From positions 124,001 through 188,000 of the forward strand of contig BQJU01000001.1 of assembly GCA_021604865.1 (NCBI GenBank): a stretch of DNA of 64,000 nt. Direction: 5' to 3'. How positions within the stretch are numbered: position 1 is the first letter of the stretch; each line of letters begins with the position of its first letter. Shown here piece after piece: positions 50,912-60,222 of this stretch. The position numbers and the translations under genes were made by a program. The notes under the pieces are model-generated. The model did no database searches, was not told where the DNA came from, and saw only the letters and a program-made list of their open reading frames with translations. The stretch comes from Saprospiraceae bacterium. Lineage in GTDB: Bacteria; Bacteroidota; Bacteroidia; Chitinophagales; Saprospiraceae.

Positions 50912-51378
50912 AAGTTTAATTATTTTGGTTCTTCAAAAATGTTAATCTATTTAATGAAGTTGCTTAGCGTTTCCTGCTTTCCACGTAGGTAAGCGAGGAG
51001 GCTTTGAACAACTTCATTAACTAAAGGCAAAATGAATAGACTTTAAATAGTAATATAGTCACATCCCCAAACCGGTTTTTTTTGCAAAATAAAAAAAAAT
51101 GCTAAGCAAATATAACTGATTCTACTACTTGAGGGGTGAAAATATAACGATTACCTTCATGTTTGTTTTTTCATCAGCTTTCTGAGGGCACAGGAGGGGG
51201 TAAATAAAGGGAGGGCACTTAGGGGGCAAATAACTTACCATTTGATGCGGCTCTTATGCCACCAGTCGTTGTTATTCAAATCCTTGCTTAGTGGTGGCCA
51301 AGCGCTGTTTTCGTGATTAGGCTGGCGGCAAAATAGCTCACCTGAAACAGACAACTTATGCTTCGCTGGCCCCTTAGC
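50912..51378. other. Gene-free stretch with two inverted repeats
   Basis: 467 nt between kmo and the coiled-coil gene, both on the minus strand. Holds a perfect 12-nt inverted repeat (50951-51020) and a 7-nt one, GCCACCA (51258-51264) with TGGTGGC (51292-51298). It also has a purine-rich run near 51187-51226. No credible coding frame. Confidence 0.5.
50951..51020. repeat. 12-nt perfect inverted repeat upstream of coiled-coil gene
   Basis: TTAATGAAGTTG (50951-50962) and CAACTTCATTAA (51009-51020) are exact complements around a 46-nt loop. It starts 39 nt before the coiled-coil gene's ATG, so it would lie in its leader or promoter. Confidence 0.6.
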
Positions 51379-52734
51379 CTATTGTTCTTTAAGCCATTGC
51401 AAGAAAATACGTTCGACTTCGGGATTGTTTTTCCAATTATTTTCGATGCCGTCCAATGCCAGAATATGTTCAAAAAGTTGATCTTGGGCCTGGCTGGCAG
51501 ACAGTGCTTTATTATAGGGTAAATGACTAAATGTAACCATTGAATAGACAGGTAAAAATTTTCCGGGATGAAGATCCTGAAGATGGCTGGCAATTTTCTT
51601 ACGCAATAAAAATTTAGGATCAGCTACCAGATCGCGCATTTCCACAAAATTGCGTAAAGCCAGATCGGCAATCGCATTGGCATCTTTCACTCGTTGTTGA
51701 CTAAAATCGGGGACAATTTTCGACCAGTCCTCCTGGTAGTCATCCATCATTTCATCTAATATGGTACAGTCTTCAAATCCAGAATTCATTCCTTGTCCAT
51801 AAAAAGGCACAATGGCATGAGACGCGTCGCCAATCAACAATACCTGATCTTCAAAATGCCAGGGGTTGCATCGAATCGTAACCAGATTTCCTGTAGGGTT
51901 TTGGTGAAAATTTTCTAGCAAGGTCGGCATTAATGCCAGTGCATCGGGAAAGTGTTTGACAAAAAAGGCTTCAATATCCTGATCGGTTTGCAATTTTTCA
52001 AAAGCTTCATGCCCCTCGTAAGGCAAAAATAGGGTACAGGTAAAGCTACCATCCGGATTGGGTAAGGCAATCAGCATAAACCGCCCTCTTGGCCAGATAT
52101 GCAATGCCTTTTTTTCAATGAGGTGCTGTCCCTCTGGCCCGGGAGGGATATGTAATTCTTTATAGCCGTAATCCAGGTAATTTTGTGCATAATTGAACCG
52201 AGGTAAACGTTGCAAACTGGACCGTACTGCGGAAAAAGCACCATCTGCTCCGAAAATTAGATCGGCAGAAGCCTCTACTTTTTTCTGCGCTATTTTATCC
52301 TCAAATTTTATGGTTTTCTGCCGAAAATCAACGCTTTTACACGGATGATTAAAATAATAACGTAGGTTATCAAACTGACTTCCTATGCGCAACAACTCCA
52401 AATTGAGTCCTCCTCTGGAAACGGAATATATAGCCTGCCCTTCTTTGCCATAAGGCTGAAAAGTTAGTTGACCCTGCTCACTATGCATCATGCGTCCGTA
52501 CATTGGAATGGCCACGGCTTTGATCTTTTCAGAAACTCCAGCCTTTTCTAATGCTTTCCATCCCCGGTCACTCATGGCCAAATTGATAGAACGGCCTCCG
52601 ATAAATCCTGCACTCCGCATATCACCCCGGCGTTCATAAACGGAAACCTGATATCCGCGCCGCGCCATTAAAATTGCCCAAAGGGAACCAACGAGTCCGG
52701 CACCTACAATGATGACTTTTTGATCTTTTGCCAT
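51379..52734 (-). CDS. kmo: Kynurenine 3-monooxygenase
   Basis: FAD- and NADPH-dependent hydroxylase making 3-hydroxykynurenine. 451 residues, normal. FAD-binding GAGLVG at residues 11-16 inside VIIVGAGLVGSLWA; the aromatic hydroxylase motif GDASHAIVPFYGQGMNSGFED starts at Gly302; LDYGYKELHIP (about 187-197) is characteristic of KMO. GRSINLAMSDRG, with Arg48, is the substrate-side loop. It is last in an ade - PAP2-like - kmo operon (9-nt gap upstream) and on the same strand as kynU 3 kb away. Confidence 0.95.
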   Translation of the reverse strand: MAKDQKVIIVGAGLVGSLWAILMARRGYQVSVYERRGDMRSAGFIGGRSINLAMSDRGWKALEKAGVSEKIKAVAIPMYGRMMHSEQGQLTFQPYGKEGQAIYSVSRGGLNLELLRIGSQFDNLRYYFNHPCKSVDFRQKTIKFEDKIAQKKVEASADLIFGADGAFSAVRSSLQRLPRFNYAQNYLDYGYKELHIPPGPEGQHLIEKKALHIWPRGRFMLIALPNPDGSFTCTLFLPYEGHEAFEKLQTDQDIEAFFVKHFPDALALMPTLLENFHQNPTGNLVTIRCNPWHFEDQVLLIGDASHAIVPFYGQGMNSGFEDCTILDEMMDDYQEDWSKIVPDFSQQRVKDANAIADLALRNFVEMRDLVADPKFLLRKKIASHLQDLHPGKFLPVYSMVTFSHLPYNKALSASQAQDQLFEHILALDGIENNWKNNPEVERIFLQWLKEQ

Positions 52735-52743
52735 ATTTTGTGC

Positions 52744-53424
52744 TTAAAACAAAAAACGAAGTGCGATTAATTGACTGAATAAACCAACCAGATATCCTCC
52801 ATATAGATCCGCAGGTTCATGAGCATCCAATATCAGGCGGCTGGTTCCTACCAGACCGGCAAGCAACAGCACCACCATCAAAAGCATGGTCATATTCATT
52901 TGCAATACCCCTAAAATGCCAAAATCCATTGCGAAAGAATCGGTAACGTAACTAAACATGAACATGGTAATGATCACCATGCCCACCAAACCACCCATAC
53001 CCACAGCGTGAGCACTGATTTTGGTGAAAATATTGATAAAAAACGCCAAAAATAAAGCAATGACCGTACCCAGAACAAATGTAGCGTAGGCTGTAGGTAT
53101 TTGCTGACTATTAAAAGAATTCCAGAATATCCAGACGTAAAAAAGGCCAGTGATAATATACGGACCGATGCGTTCCTGCTTATCCTTCATTTCCATTGAC
53201 TCAATCAGCCCTAGAAACCTCAGCATAGAAATGGAAAAGAATGGGATGAAAAAAGTGCTTAGAAAAATACGTAAAATCAACAATTTGCTGCTTGGCTCAT
53301 GGATGTTGCTCACCCCAAAAAGATAGGGGTTGATAAGTAGGAGCAATACCAACATATACGTCAGCATCAGTAAAGGATGGAAAACCACAGAAAAAAAATA
53401 GGCGATTGGTCGCAGCATAAGCAT
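52744..53424 (-). CDS. PAP2-related integral membrane protein
   Basis: 226 residues from ATG 53424 (MLMLRPIAYFF; ATG 53418 also possible). About six membrane helices. The last helices carry SRLILDAHEPADLYGG, fitting the third PAP2 phosphatase motif (SRxxxxxHxxxD). The first motif would be KDKQERIGP (KxxxxxRP with Gly before Pro instead of Arg-Pro), and the second, normally PSGH, is reduced to KISAH. It may be an active variant or a degenerate phosphatase on lipid phosphates. It lies between ade and kmo with tight spacing on both sides, so all three are probably co-transcribed. Confidence 0.72.
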   Translation of the reverse strand: MLMLRPIAYFFSVVFHPLLMLTYMLVLLLLINPYLFGVSNIHEPSSKLLILRIFLSTFFIPFFSISMLRFLGLIESMEMKDKQERIGPYIITGLFYVWIFWNSFNSQQIPTAYATFVLGTVIALFLAFFINIFTKISAHAVGMGGLVGMVIITMFMFSYVTDSFAMDFGILGVLQMNMTMLLMVVLLLAGLVGTSRLILDAHEPADLYGGYLVGLFSQLIALRFLF

Positions 53425-53440
53425 CTTAAAACTTTCCTTG

Positions 53441-55066
53441 TTATTCAAATACATCAACAAAAGTAAAAGATTTTCCATCAAACAACCCTTTGTCGCTTAG
53501 TTTCAGTTCTGGAATGACCAATAATGCCATAAAGGAAAGCGTCATATAGGGTGCCGTCAGGCCTGATCCCATCTGCTTTTTAACATCCTGATCTATTCGA
53601 GCGTAAAGATTGGCAACTTCATAGCCATCAGCAGGACTCATAATTCCGGCTACCGGTAGCGGAAGCACTTGTTCCTGGTCGTCATATACCGCAGAGATAC
53701 CGCCCTGATGACGAATAATGGCATTGACCGCAGAGCAGATAGCTTCCGGACTAACACCAACGGCAATAATATTGTGTGAATCATGCCCTACACAGGAAGC
53801 AATGGCCCCTTTTTTGAGCTTAAATCCGTGGATAAAAGCCAGCGCCGGGGGGGCTTCTTTGTAGCGATTGACAACGGCCATCAACAAAATGTCTTGATCC
53901 AGGTCGGAGGTCGCCACGCCATTTAATACAGGAATGGTGGCGGAAAAACTTTCCGTTACTATTTCTCCATTGATTGCCTTGATTACCTTGACCCGATTCG
54001 ATTTGGCTGTCAGGTGAAAGTCAGCCGGTTTTTTTTCTTTAACGTTAAATTGATTGATTATGTCGACATCAACCCTTGGAATAAGACTCTGGCCGTCCTT
54101 TGCAACTAACTGGCCATTGATATAAGTCGCCTTAATTTTAAAATGTTCCAACTCATCGGTGATGATAAAATCAGCCGGATCACCAGGGCGTAGCTGCCCC
54201 ACTTCCAAGCCGTAATGTGCTACTGGATTGATGCAGGTTGCCCGCAAAATATCAAACAAATCACACCCATGGGCCAGCGCCCGGGCCGCCAGTTGGTTGA
54301 TGTGCCCTTCTATCAGGTCATCTGGATGTTTATCATCGGAACAAAACATAATCCGATCTGGAAATTGTGGTAGCAAATCAATCAACGCATTGAAATTTTT
54401 TGCAGCACTGCCTTCGCGAATCAGCACCTTCATGCCCAATTTTAGCTTGTCCAGGCCCTCTTCATAAGTAAAACATTCATGGTCGGTGGTGATGCCTGCC
54501 GAAATGTATTTTTTAGCCTGATCTCCACGCAATCCGGGTGCATGCCCATCAATAGGTTTTCCACAGGCTTTTGCAGCAGCTAGTTTACGAAATACCTCCT
54601 CATCGTCATACAATACCCCCGGGTAATTCATCATTTCGGCGAGGTAGCGAATTTCTGGTAGCTCAAGTAGTTGAGCGACACCAGCAGCATCAATAGTAGC
54701 TCCGGCGCTTTCAAAACCTGTAGCCGGTACGCAGGAAGGAGCACCAAAGTTAAATTTAAAAGGCGTTTTTGCACCGTTATTGATCATGTAATGCACCCCT
54801 TCAATACCCAGGACATTTGCAATTTCATGAGGGTCGGAAACAGTAGCGACCGTGCCATGAACTACCGCCAAACGGGCAAACTCTGAAGGAACCAGCATGG
54901 AGCTTTCGATGTGTACATGCGCATCCACAAACCCTGGCAGGATAAACTGATCAGTTACCTGGTCAGTAGGGTTCAATTCAACGATCCGGCCATCTTTGAC
55001 CGTCAGCTCGCCATTAAAAATTCTTCTATTAGGGATATCAACGATCCGTCCTGTGATTTTCCACAT
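53441..55066 (-). CDS. ade: Adenine deaminase
   Basis: Amidohydrolase converting adenine to hypoxanthine and ammonia (purine salvage). 541 residues, normal for the Ade family. Metal-binding HVH at residues 50-52 (DAHVHIESS), [20 protein letters not shown] and [11 protein letters not shown] are diagnostic; the C-terminal domain has [13 protein letters not shown]-like [17 protein letters not shown]. The first gene of an operon with the PAP2-like gene and kmo. Confidence 0.95.
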   Translation of the reverse strand: MWKITGRIVDIPNRRIFNGELTVKDGRIVELNPTDQVTDQFILPGFVDAHVHIESSMLVPSEFARLAVVHGTVATVSDPHEIANVLGIEGVHYMINNGAKTPFKFNFGAPSCVPATGFESAGATIDAAGVAQLLELPEIRYLAEMMNYPGVLYDDEEVFRKLAAAKACGKPIDGHAPGLRGDQAKKYISAGITTDHECFTYEEGLDKLKLGMKVLIREGSAAKNFNALIDLLPQFPDRIMFCSDDKHPDDLIEGHINQLAARALAHGCDLFDILRATCINPVAHYGLEVGQLRPGDPADFIITDELEHFKIKATYINGQLVAKDGQSLIPRVDVDIINQFNVKEKKPADFHLTAKSNRVKVIKAINGEIVTESFSATIPVLNGVATSDLDQDILLMAVVNRYKEAPPALAFIHGFKLKKGAIASCVGHDSHNIIAVGVSPEAICSAVNAIIRHQGGISAVYDDQEQVLPLPVAGIMSPADGYEVANLYARIDQDVKKQMGSGLTAPYMTLSFMALLVIPELKLSDKGLFDGKSFTFVDVFE

Positions 55067-55147
55067 TGGGTTTAGGTTTTAGAGCTTGTCTGACACTCGA
55101 ATTTGTAAGTAGATGAAAAATGAAGAGATGATTGAAAGCTAGTTAAG

Positions 55148-55187
55148 TTGTAGAGACGCAAGAATACTTTTCCTTGCGTCTCCACAA
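55148..55187. repeat. GAGACGCAAG hairpin repeat
   Basis: TTGTAGAGACGCAAG (55148-55162) pairs with CTTGCGTCTCCACAA (55173-55187), one mismatch in 15, 10-nt loop. It lies between the ade start and the stop of the next minus-strand gene. It looks like a known type of dispersed bacterial hairpin repeat; no T-run on the relevant strand. Confidence 0.65.
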
Positions 55188-55195
55188 TTGATTAT

Positions 55196-58100
55196 TTAAA
55201 AATCAACGCCAAGCGATAGGTGTAGTCTTGGATCCAAAGTGGTGCGGGTTTCGACACCCCAGGCATAATCCAAGCGGATAAAATAACCAAAAAGGACTGA
55301 GCGAACACCTACGCCATAACCGGCAACAATAGGGTCACGGAAGTATTTAACTCTAACAGAAACTGGTGGGTTGGGCGGACCCGTTTCGGGGAAATTGCTG
55401 ATATTAAGCGGATTTTCATCACTCAATGGATTCAGTCCTGACCAGGCAGTACCTACGTCAAAGAAACCAACAAGTTGGAAGTTGCGGAAAAAGCCAGACC
55501 GGATATGTCGGGAGAAATATTTAAAAATGGGTACACGCAATTCCGTATTGACCAAAGCAAAAGAATTGCCATTGCGAATATTTCCCTGAAAGCCACGCAA
55601 ATTGGTAGCTGGCACCTGATAAGCGAAGTCAATATCACTGGGCACGGGAATTTCCCTGCTGAAATTATTGAACAAACCATTGTCTACCCCACCTAGGTAA
55701 AACAGAATACGCTCAGAGCCAAAAGAGGTAGCAGCAGCGAATCGTACAGCCAGGATAGAATTGCGGTCCAGGCGTTGGTAATGGCGGGCATCAATTCCAA
55801 TTACATTCATGATGCCATCGTTAAAGCTTAACTTCACACCATCTTCTGCATTGACATTAAAACGCTTGGCAACTTCTGCATAAATTTTATACCGGGTTCC
55901 ATGTTTGATATTGAGTGCCACATCGAGCGTATTGTCAAAAACATATTCGAGTCGGAGAATACCACGTGGCTCGCGGCGTACAGCCTCATTAAAAACGGCT
56001 CCTTCCGTACCAAGCAACAAATAACGGTCCCGACGGATAGTAGCTGTAGCCCGAATACTCCTGAAAATATCCAGTGGATAACTCACCCGGAATTGTCCCA
56101 ACACAATATTATATTCCTCACGGGCCTGCACAAAACTACCGGCATCATCATTGGGTTCACGCACATTTTTGCGGTAGAAGGCAAATTGTTTATCCAACCG
56201 CCTCTTTTTATCTTTAAAAATCAGGAAATACTCAGTGCCATTAAAATTAGTAGGCACCCGTACACCTCCTTCAAATTCATAATCTTCAAAAAGGTCTTTA
56301 AAGTTTGTTTTCAACAAAATTCCCAATGGAGGATAATTGAATCCATTAGGATTGGCAGAGAAACTTTCCAATCCCTCAAAAAGCAGGCTGTTGTCTAATT
56401 GTGTGGTTACATAGTCCGTCCTGAATTTAAGGCGGTATGGCGTAACCAGTCCTGGGCGATAGCGATAAACACCATCTACTGTATAACCGGGAGGATTCGG
56501 ATTAGCAGGCTGTCTATTTTCCACAGGCTGATCACTGACAACCAGGTTATCTTGCTGCCCTTCTTGCTGAAGTATTTCTGCTTTTGGTTTTTCTTCTTTT
56601 ACCGTAATTATCGGCTCTTCATCATCGTCAAATTCGCTTTGGAAGAGGTAATTGTCGATGTCTATTTTACTGGTATCCCGGTTTTGGACCGGGGTTTCCG
56701 GTTTTGGCTCCGAGGGTACAGTAATTTTTGTAACATCATCTAAAACCGTCACCTTGGGAAATAGGTTATCAACATCAGTGTGAGGCGTAGCCTTCGTTTT
56801 GTTCCGATAGTGTTGATATGCTGTCATAAAAGGCTGAATCACCGTATCGATCATGATATCATTGCGATAAAGCGTATATGCTCCATTTTTCAAAAGGACT
56901 TCTAGCTTTTTACCCGATCGGGGAGCCGTATGCTGCTGTATAATATTGCTGTAATAATTGGATACCGGATGGGTGATCGCCCTTTGTTTGAGAATTGGGA
57001 CAATAATGATTGTATCAACGGGCAAACTATCCAGGTTCGCCAATGTGGAATCGGCGTTAATAACAATCTCGGAGCCGTCTTCCAGAGTGATAAATTGATC
57101 GTAGTGGTGGATGTACTCCTCCAGATAACCCGCCTCGCGGTTGTAAATGCCACTTTGATCCGTGAGGAAAGAAAAATGGCTGGTATCTACTAGGGCCGGC
57201 TGGCGCTCATCTGCATAAGGGGTATTGGTGACCCTTACCAATTCTTTAGACTTGGTATCCAGGTCGTAGAAGAATATATCAAAGGTATTGGTGGGTAAAA
57301 TCGTATCCAGGCGCATTTGACTTATCATCGAGTCCGGACGATTGGAGGCAAATAACAGGCCTTGTTGGCGACCCATTTTGACGTAAGCCACATCTAGGTC
57401 GTCGTAAAAGTCATTGGTAATTCTTTCCGTTTGTCTGGTTTTGGGGTAATACAGAAAAATGTCGGAATAGCCATTTACGGTGGCTGATATAGCGAGGGTA
57501 AATGGATTGACAAAATCCAAGCTATTGATCCGGTGGTATTGATCAGAAATGCTTTCTGTTTCGCTCTTTCCTGTGCGGACATTGTAAGTGTAGAGTTTGA
57601 TAATATCTCGCTTCTCATAGATAATGGCCAGTTCCTGCGAATTTGGATTCCAGGCAATTAGTGGATAGTTATAGTCCGTTGCCTGAAAAGCATTGCGGAA
57701 GCCTTCTTTAAAAATTACCTTGCGATCCCCCTTATTTATGTCTTGTAGGTATACCTTATACCGGCCAATCTCATTGGTGACATAAACAACCTGTTGTCCG
57801 TCAGGGCTGATTTTTGCCTGAGTGACCGGCAATTTTCTTTTGTTCTTAAATTTAATTTCCAGGCCATCTGGTTGCTCAGTTTGAGCTACTTCGGCTTTGT
57901 AACGTTCCATGAAAAAGTTGGCCCAACTATTGGTTACGATTTCATAAGGACTGCCCAGAACATACAAAAATCCGCTTTCCACACTCCGATTGATACGGGT
58001 GAGGTATAACAGATTGGAGACGGTGGATGTCCCAAAGCTTTCGCTAATGTAATACCAGAGGGAATGGCCCGCCAGTTTGGGATGCTCCTCAGCAAATCGT

Positions 58101-58714
58101 TCAAATCCTTTAAAATCTTCATTGAGCAAAATATCCCTGAGTTGGTTATCCAGATCGGTGTTCCACTCTTCGCCTACATAAGCCACCAGGCCCTGTTTAA
58201 ACCACTCGGGCAGGTTCATCATAACCGCATTCTGAACAATTTCCTGGAGGTTGGTTCCAAACAACATGGCATCCAGGTAAACAGAAGCAATACCTTCGCG
58301 AATATCCCGGCGGAGGTGATTGTGATTGCCATCAAAATAAACAAAGATTTTATTGCCTACAATCTTGGTCAGCCCTCCGGTATTGGTGAAGGCTTCTTCA
58401 CTTCCAATATTACTTTGTTTGAGGTCGGTAATATCCGTATACACGATCAGTTGCAATTTGTCGTTGATGCGGTGTTCGAGGATATTCTGGATGTGCTGAA
58501 AATCGTATTCTGCTAACTGTACAACGGATTGCCCAATATTTCGGGCTTCGCCATACCAGAAAGTGATAAAATTATCACTTTCATATTGAAGCCATTCGTC
58601 AAAGTCAGTGTGGTACTGCACTCGGTTTTTGCCGAAGGTCGTTTGGGTACTTTGAGCCGGGAGTAGCGTTACTAAACCCATAAACAGTATTAGCGCGTAG
58701 ATATATTGCTTCAT
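55196..58714 (-). CDS. Propeller/outer-membrane barrel protein with inactive zincin-like domain
   Basis: 1172 residues, signal peptide to about 21 (LLPAQ). It parallels the protein at 41459: N-terminal peptidase-like domain (about 30-260), TolB-like propeller (KISPDGQQVVYVTNEIGRYK, LIAWNPNSQELAIIYEKRD, about 300-520), a low-complexity Pro/Asp/Glu-rich linker (about 640-760) and a C-terminal barrel (about 790-1172, ending LHLSLGVDF). Aligning by eye, HELVH of the paralogue becomes EGIAS (residues 140-144) and EGLAEY becomes QGLVAY, so zinc binding is lost. A scaffolding or binding role in the outer membrane is likely. Confidence 0.8.
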   Translation of the reverse strand: MKQYIYALILFMGLVTLLPAQSTQTTFGKNRVQYHTDFDEWLQYESDNFITFWYGEARNIGQSVVQLAEYDFQHIQNILEHRINDKLQLIVYTDITDLKQSNIGSEEAFTNTGGLTKIVGNKIFVYFDGNHNHLRRDIREGIASVYLDAMLFGTNLQEIVQNAVMMNLPEWFKQGLVAYVGEEWNTDLDNQLRDILLNEDFKGFERFAEEHPKLAGHSLWYYISESFGTSTVSNLLYLTRINRSVESGFLYVLGSPYEIVTNSWANFFMERYKAEVAQTEQPDGLEIKFKNKRKLPVTQAKISPDGQQVVYVTNEIGRYKVYLQDINKGDRKVIFKEGFRNAFQATDYNYPLIAWNPNSQELAIIYEKRDIIKLYTYNVRTGKSETESISDQYHRINSLDFVNPFTLAISATVNGYSDIFLYYPKTRQTERITNDFYDDLDVAYVKMGRQQGLLFASNRPDSMISQMRLDTILPTNTFDIFFYDLDTKSKELVRVTNTPYADERQPALVDTSHFSFLTDQSGIYNREAGYLEEYIHHYDQFITLEDGSEIVINADSTLANLDSLPVDTIIIVPILKQRAITHPVSNYYSNIIQQHTAPRSGKKLEVLLKNGAYTLYRNDIMIDTVIQPFMTAYQHYRNKTKATPHTDVDNLFPKVTVLDDVTKITVPSEPKPETPVQNRDTSKIDIDNYLFQSEFDDDEEPIITVKEEKPKAEILQQEGQQDNLVVSDQPVENRQPANPNPPGYTVDGVYRYRPGLVTPYRLKFRTDYVTTQLDNSLLFEGLESFSANPNGFNYPPLGILLKTNFKDLFEDYEFEGGVRVPTNFNGTEYFLIFKDKKRRLDKQFAFYRKNVREPNDDAGSFVQAREEYNIVLGQFRVSYPLDIFRSIRATATIRRDRYLLLGTEGAVFNEAVRREPRGILRLEYVFDNTLDVALNIKHGTRYKIYAEVAKRFNVNAEDGVKLSFNDGIMNVIGIDARHYQRLDRNSILAVRFAAATSFGSERILFYLGGVDNGLFNNFSREIPVPSDIDFAYQVPATNLRGFQGNIRNGNSFALVNTELRVPIFKYFSRHIRSGFFRNFQLVGFFDVGTAWSGLNPLSDENPLNISNFPETGPPNPPVSVRVKYFRDPIVAGYGVGVRSVLFGYFIRLDYAWGVETRTTLDPRLHLSLGVDF

Positions 58715-58782
58715 AATTGATTGGTTGTCTGGTGAATACTGACCGTTAATTGGATCAGAAGCCGGGTAACTGTGTATACGTA

Positions 58783-58802
58783 CGTCTTACTATAATAAGA
58801 CG
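58783..58802. promoter_or_regulatory. Palindromic operator candidate in divergent promoter region
   Basis: CGTCTTA-CTATAA-TAAGACG is a 20-nt dyad with 7-nt perfect arms between two divergent genes (starts at 58714 minus and 58905 plus). Next to it lie GTATAC and TACGTA palindromes (58775-58783). Confidence 0.4.
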
Positions 58803-58904
58803 AATTTTGCCCCCATAAGGTTTCGACAAAATAATATTTTTACATTTGATCCAATCAAGATAGATTTTTTCTAGTATAATTGCTACTATCAAAACGGAAA
58901 AAAT

Positions 58905-59546
58905 ATGTCAGATGTTGTCGGCCTTACATTCAATGATTTTCAGGAAAACACTTATCTGGTCTACGATGAGACCGGAGAATGCGTGGTTTTTGACCCGGGT
59001 TGCAATAGCACTCAGGAAGAAAAAGCCCTGGTCGCAAAAATTGAGATGCTGAAGTTAAAGCCTGTACGATTGATCAATACCCATTGCCATATTGATCATG
59101 TTTTTGGCAATGCCTTTATTTCAGACACTTATAATCTACCCCTGGAGATCCACCGGGGCGAATTACAAGTCTTGGAAGCTGTCCCTCAGATTGCCATGAT
59201 GTATGGCATTGCCATGCGCAGTAAAAGCCCGGAGCCAAAACGTTTTATTGAAGAAGGGGACATCATCAGTTTCGGAAATACCCACTTAGAGGCTATCTTT
59301 ACACCAGGGCACTCTCCGGCCAGCCTCTCTTTTTTCTGTAAAGAAAGTGGTTTCATAATTGCCGGTGATGTCCTGTTTCAAGGCAGTATTGGCCGTACTG
59401 ATCTTCCTGGCGGCAACTACGATACACTGATCAGTAACATCGTGAAAAAACTATTGCCACTGGGTGACGATGTAAAAGTTTATCCCGGACATGGTCCCGC
59501 AACCACCATCGGTGTGGAACGGAAAACCAATCCTTTTTTGCAGTAG
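58905..59546 (+). CDS. MBL-fold metallo-hydrolase (glyoxalase II-like)
   Basis: 213 residues, single metallo-beta-lactamase domain. The binuclear metal motif THCHIDH gives His60, His62, Asp64 and His65; further ligands are FTPGHSPASLSF (His), IAGDVLFQGSIGRTDL (Asp) and VYPGHGPATTIG (His). Such small YcbL/GloB-like proteins hydrolyse thioesters such as S-lactoylglutathione analogues or other esters; without the C-terminal HAGH domain it is not a classic glyoxalase II. Substrate unknown. Divergent from the 1172-residue protein. Confidence 0.9.
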   Translation: MSDVVGLTFNDFQENTYLVYDETGECVVFDPGCNSTQEEKALVAKIEMLKLKPVRLINTHCHIDHVFGNAFISDTYNLPLEIHRGELQVLEAVPQIAMMYGIAMRSKSPEPKRFIEEGDIISFGNTHLEAIFTPGHSPASLSFFCKESGFIIAGDVLFQGSIGRTDLPGGNYDTLISNIVKKLLPLGDDVKVYPGHGPATTIGVERKTNPFLQ

Positions 59547-59705
59547 ATTCTTTATTTTGATAAAAAAAGATTGTATATTACAAGCCTACGGATAAACTCA
59601 ATCCAGGTCGACCTGGTCTTTTAAATTTTTCCCTTCCCACTATGCAGTTTTTATCTGTATCCGACCTCTCGGATACCTGCTAATTCTATTTAATTTTTAA
59701 ACTAA

Positions 59706-60212
59706 ATGTCTATGAAATCCAACAAGCTATTGGGCTTGCTGATATTGGTATGTCTCGGACTAATGACCAATCTGCCAGCCCAAAATCTAAGCCAATCCGT
59801 AGTAGGCAACTCTGGGGCTTTCGCCCAAAACAACGGCTTCGGCAATCTGCATTGGACGGTCGGCGAAGTAGCCGTCGAACAATACACCAACACCTTTGTG
59901 CTTGACCAAGGTTTTCACCAGCTGTATACGGATTTGCTGGTAACGGCTGTATGGGAAAAGCACGGCGAAACCTTTACAATCAACCTCTTTCCCAACCCAA
60001 CTAGCGGATGGCTGAACCTGGAGTGTAATGCCCCAGGTGACAAACAAATCCTGATCCACAATTTGTTAGGACAAAAAATTCAGGCTGCTTCCTTCACCGA
60101 TTCTTGGTGGCACCTGGATTTATCGCCGTACCCGACTGGGATTTACCTGGTGACCTTCCGCTTTAACGGTGAAGCTGTACGCACTTTTAAAATTCAAAAA
60201 ACCAGCATTTAA
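59706..60212 (+). CDS. Small secreted T9SS-sorting-domain protein
   Basis: 168 residues. Signal peptide ends near LPAQN (about 26). The front part has QSVVGNSGAFAQNNGFGNLHW-type text (about 28-75) ending in LDQGFHQLY, a module often seen at the start of small Bacteroidota T9SS proteins. The tail from INLFPNPTSGWLNLEC to AVRTFKIQK (about 97-165) is a type A Por-secretion sorting domain. It lies 10 nt before the large S74 protein in the same direction, so both are probably exported together. Confidence 0.85.
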   Translation: MSMKSNKLLGLLILVCLGLMTNLPAQNLSQSVVGNSGAFAQNNGFGNLHWTVGEVAVEQYTNTFVLDQGFHQLYTDLLVTAVWEKHGETFTINLFPNPTSGWLNLECNAPGDKQILIHNLLGQKIQAASFTDSWWHLDLSPYPTGIYLVTFRFNGEAVRTFKIQKTSI

Positions 60213-60222
60213 AATCGCAATC

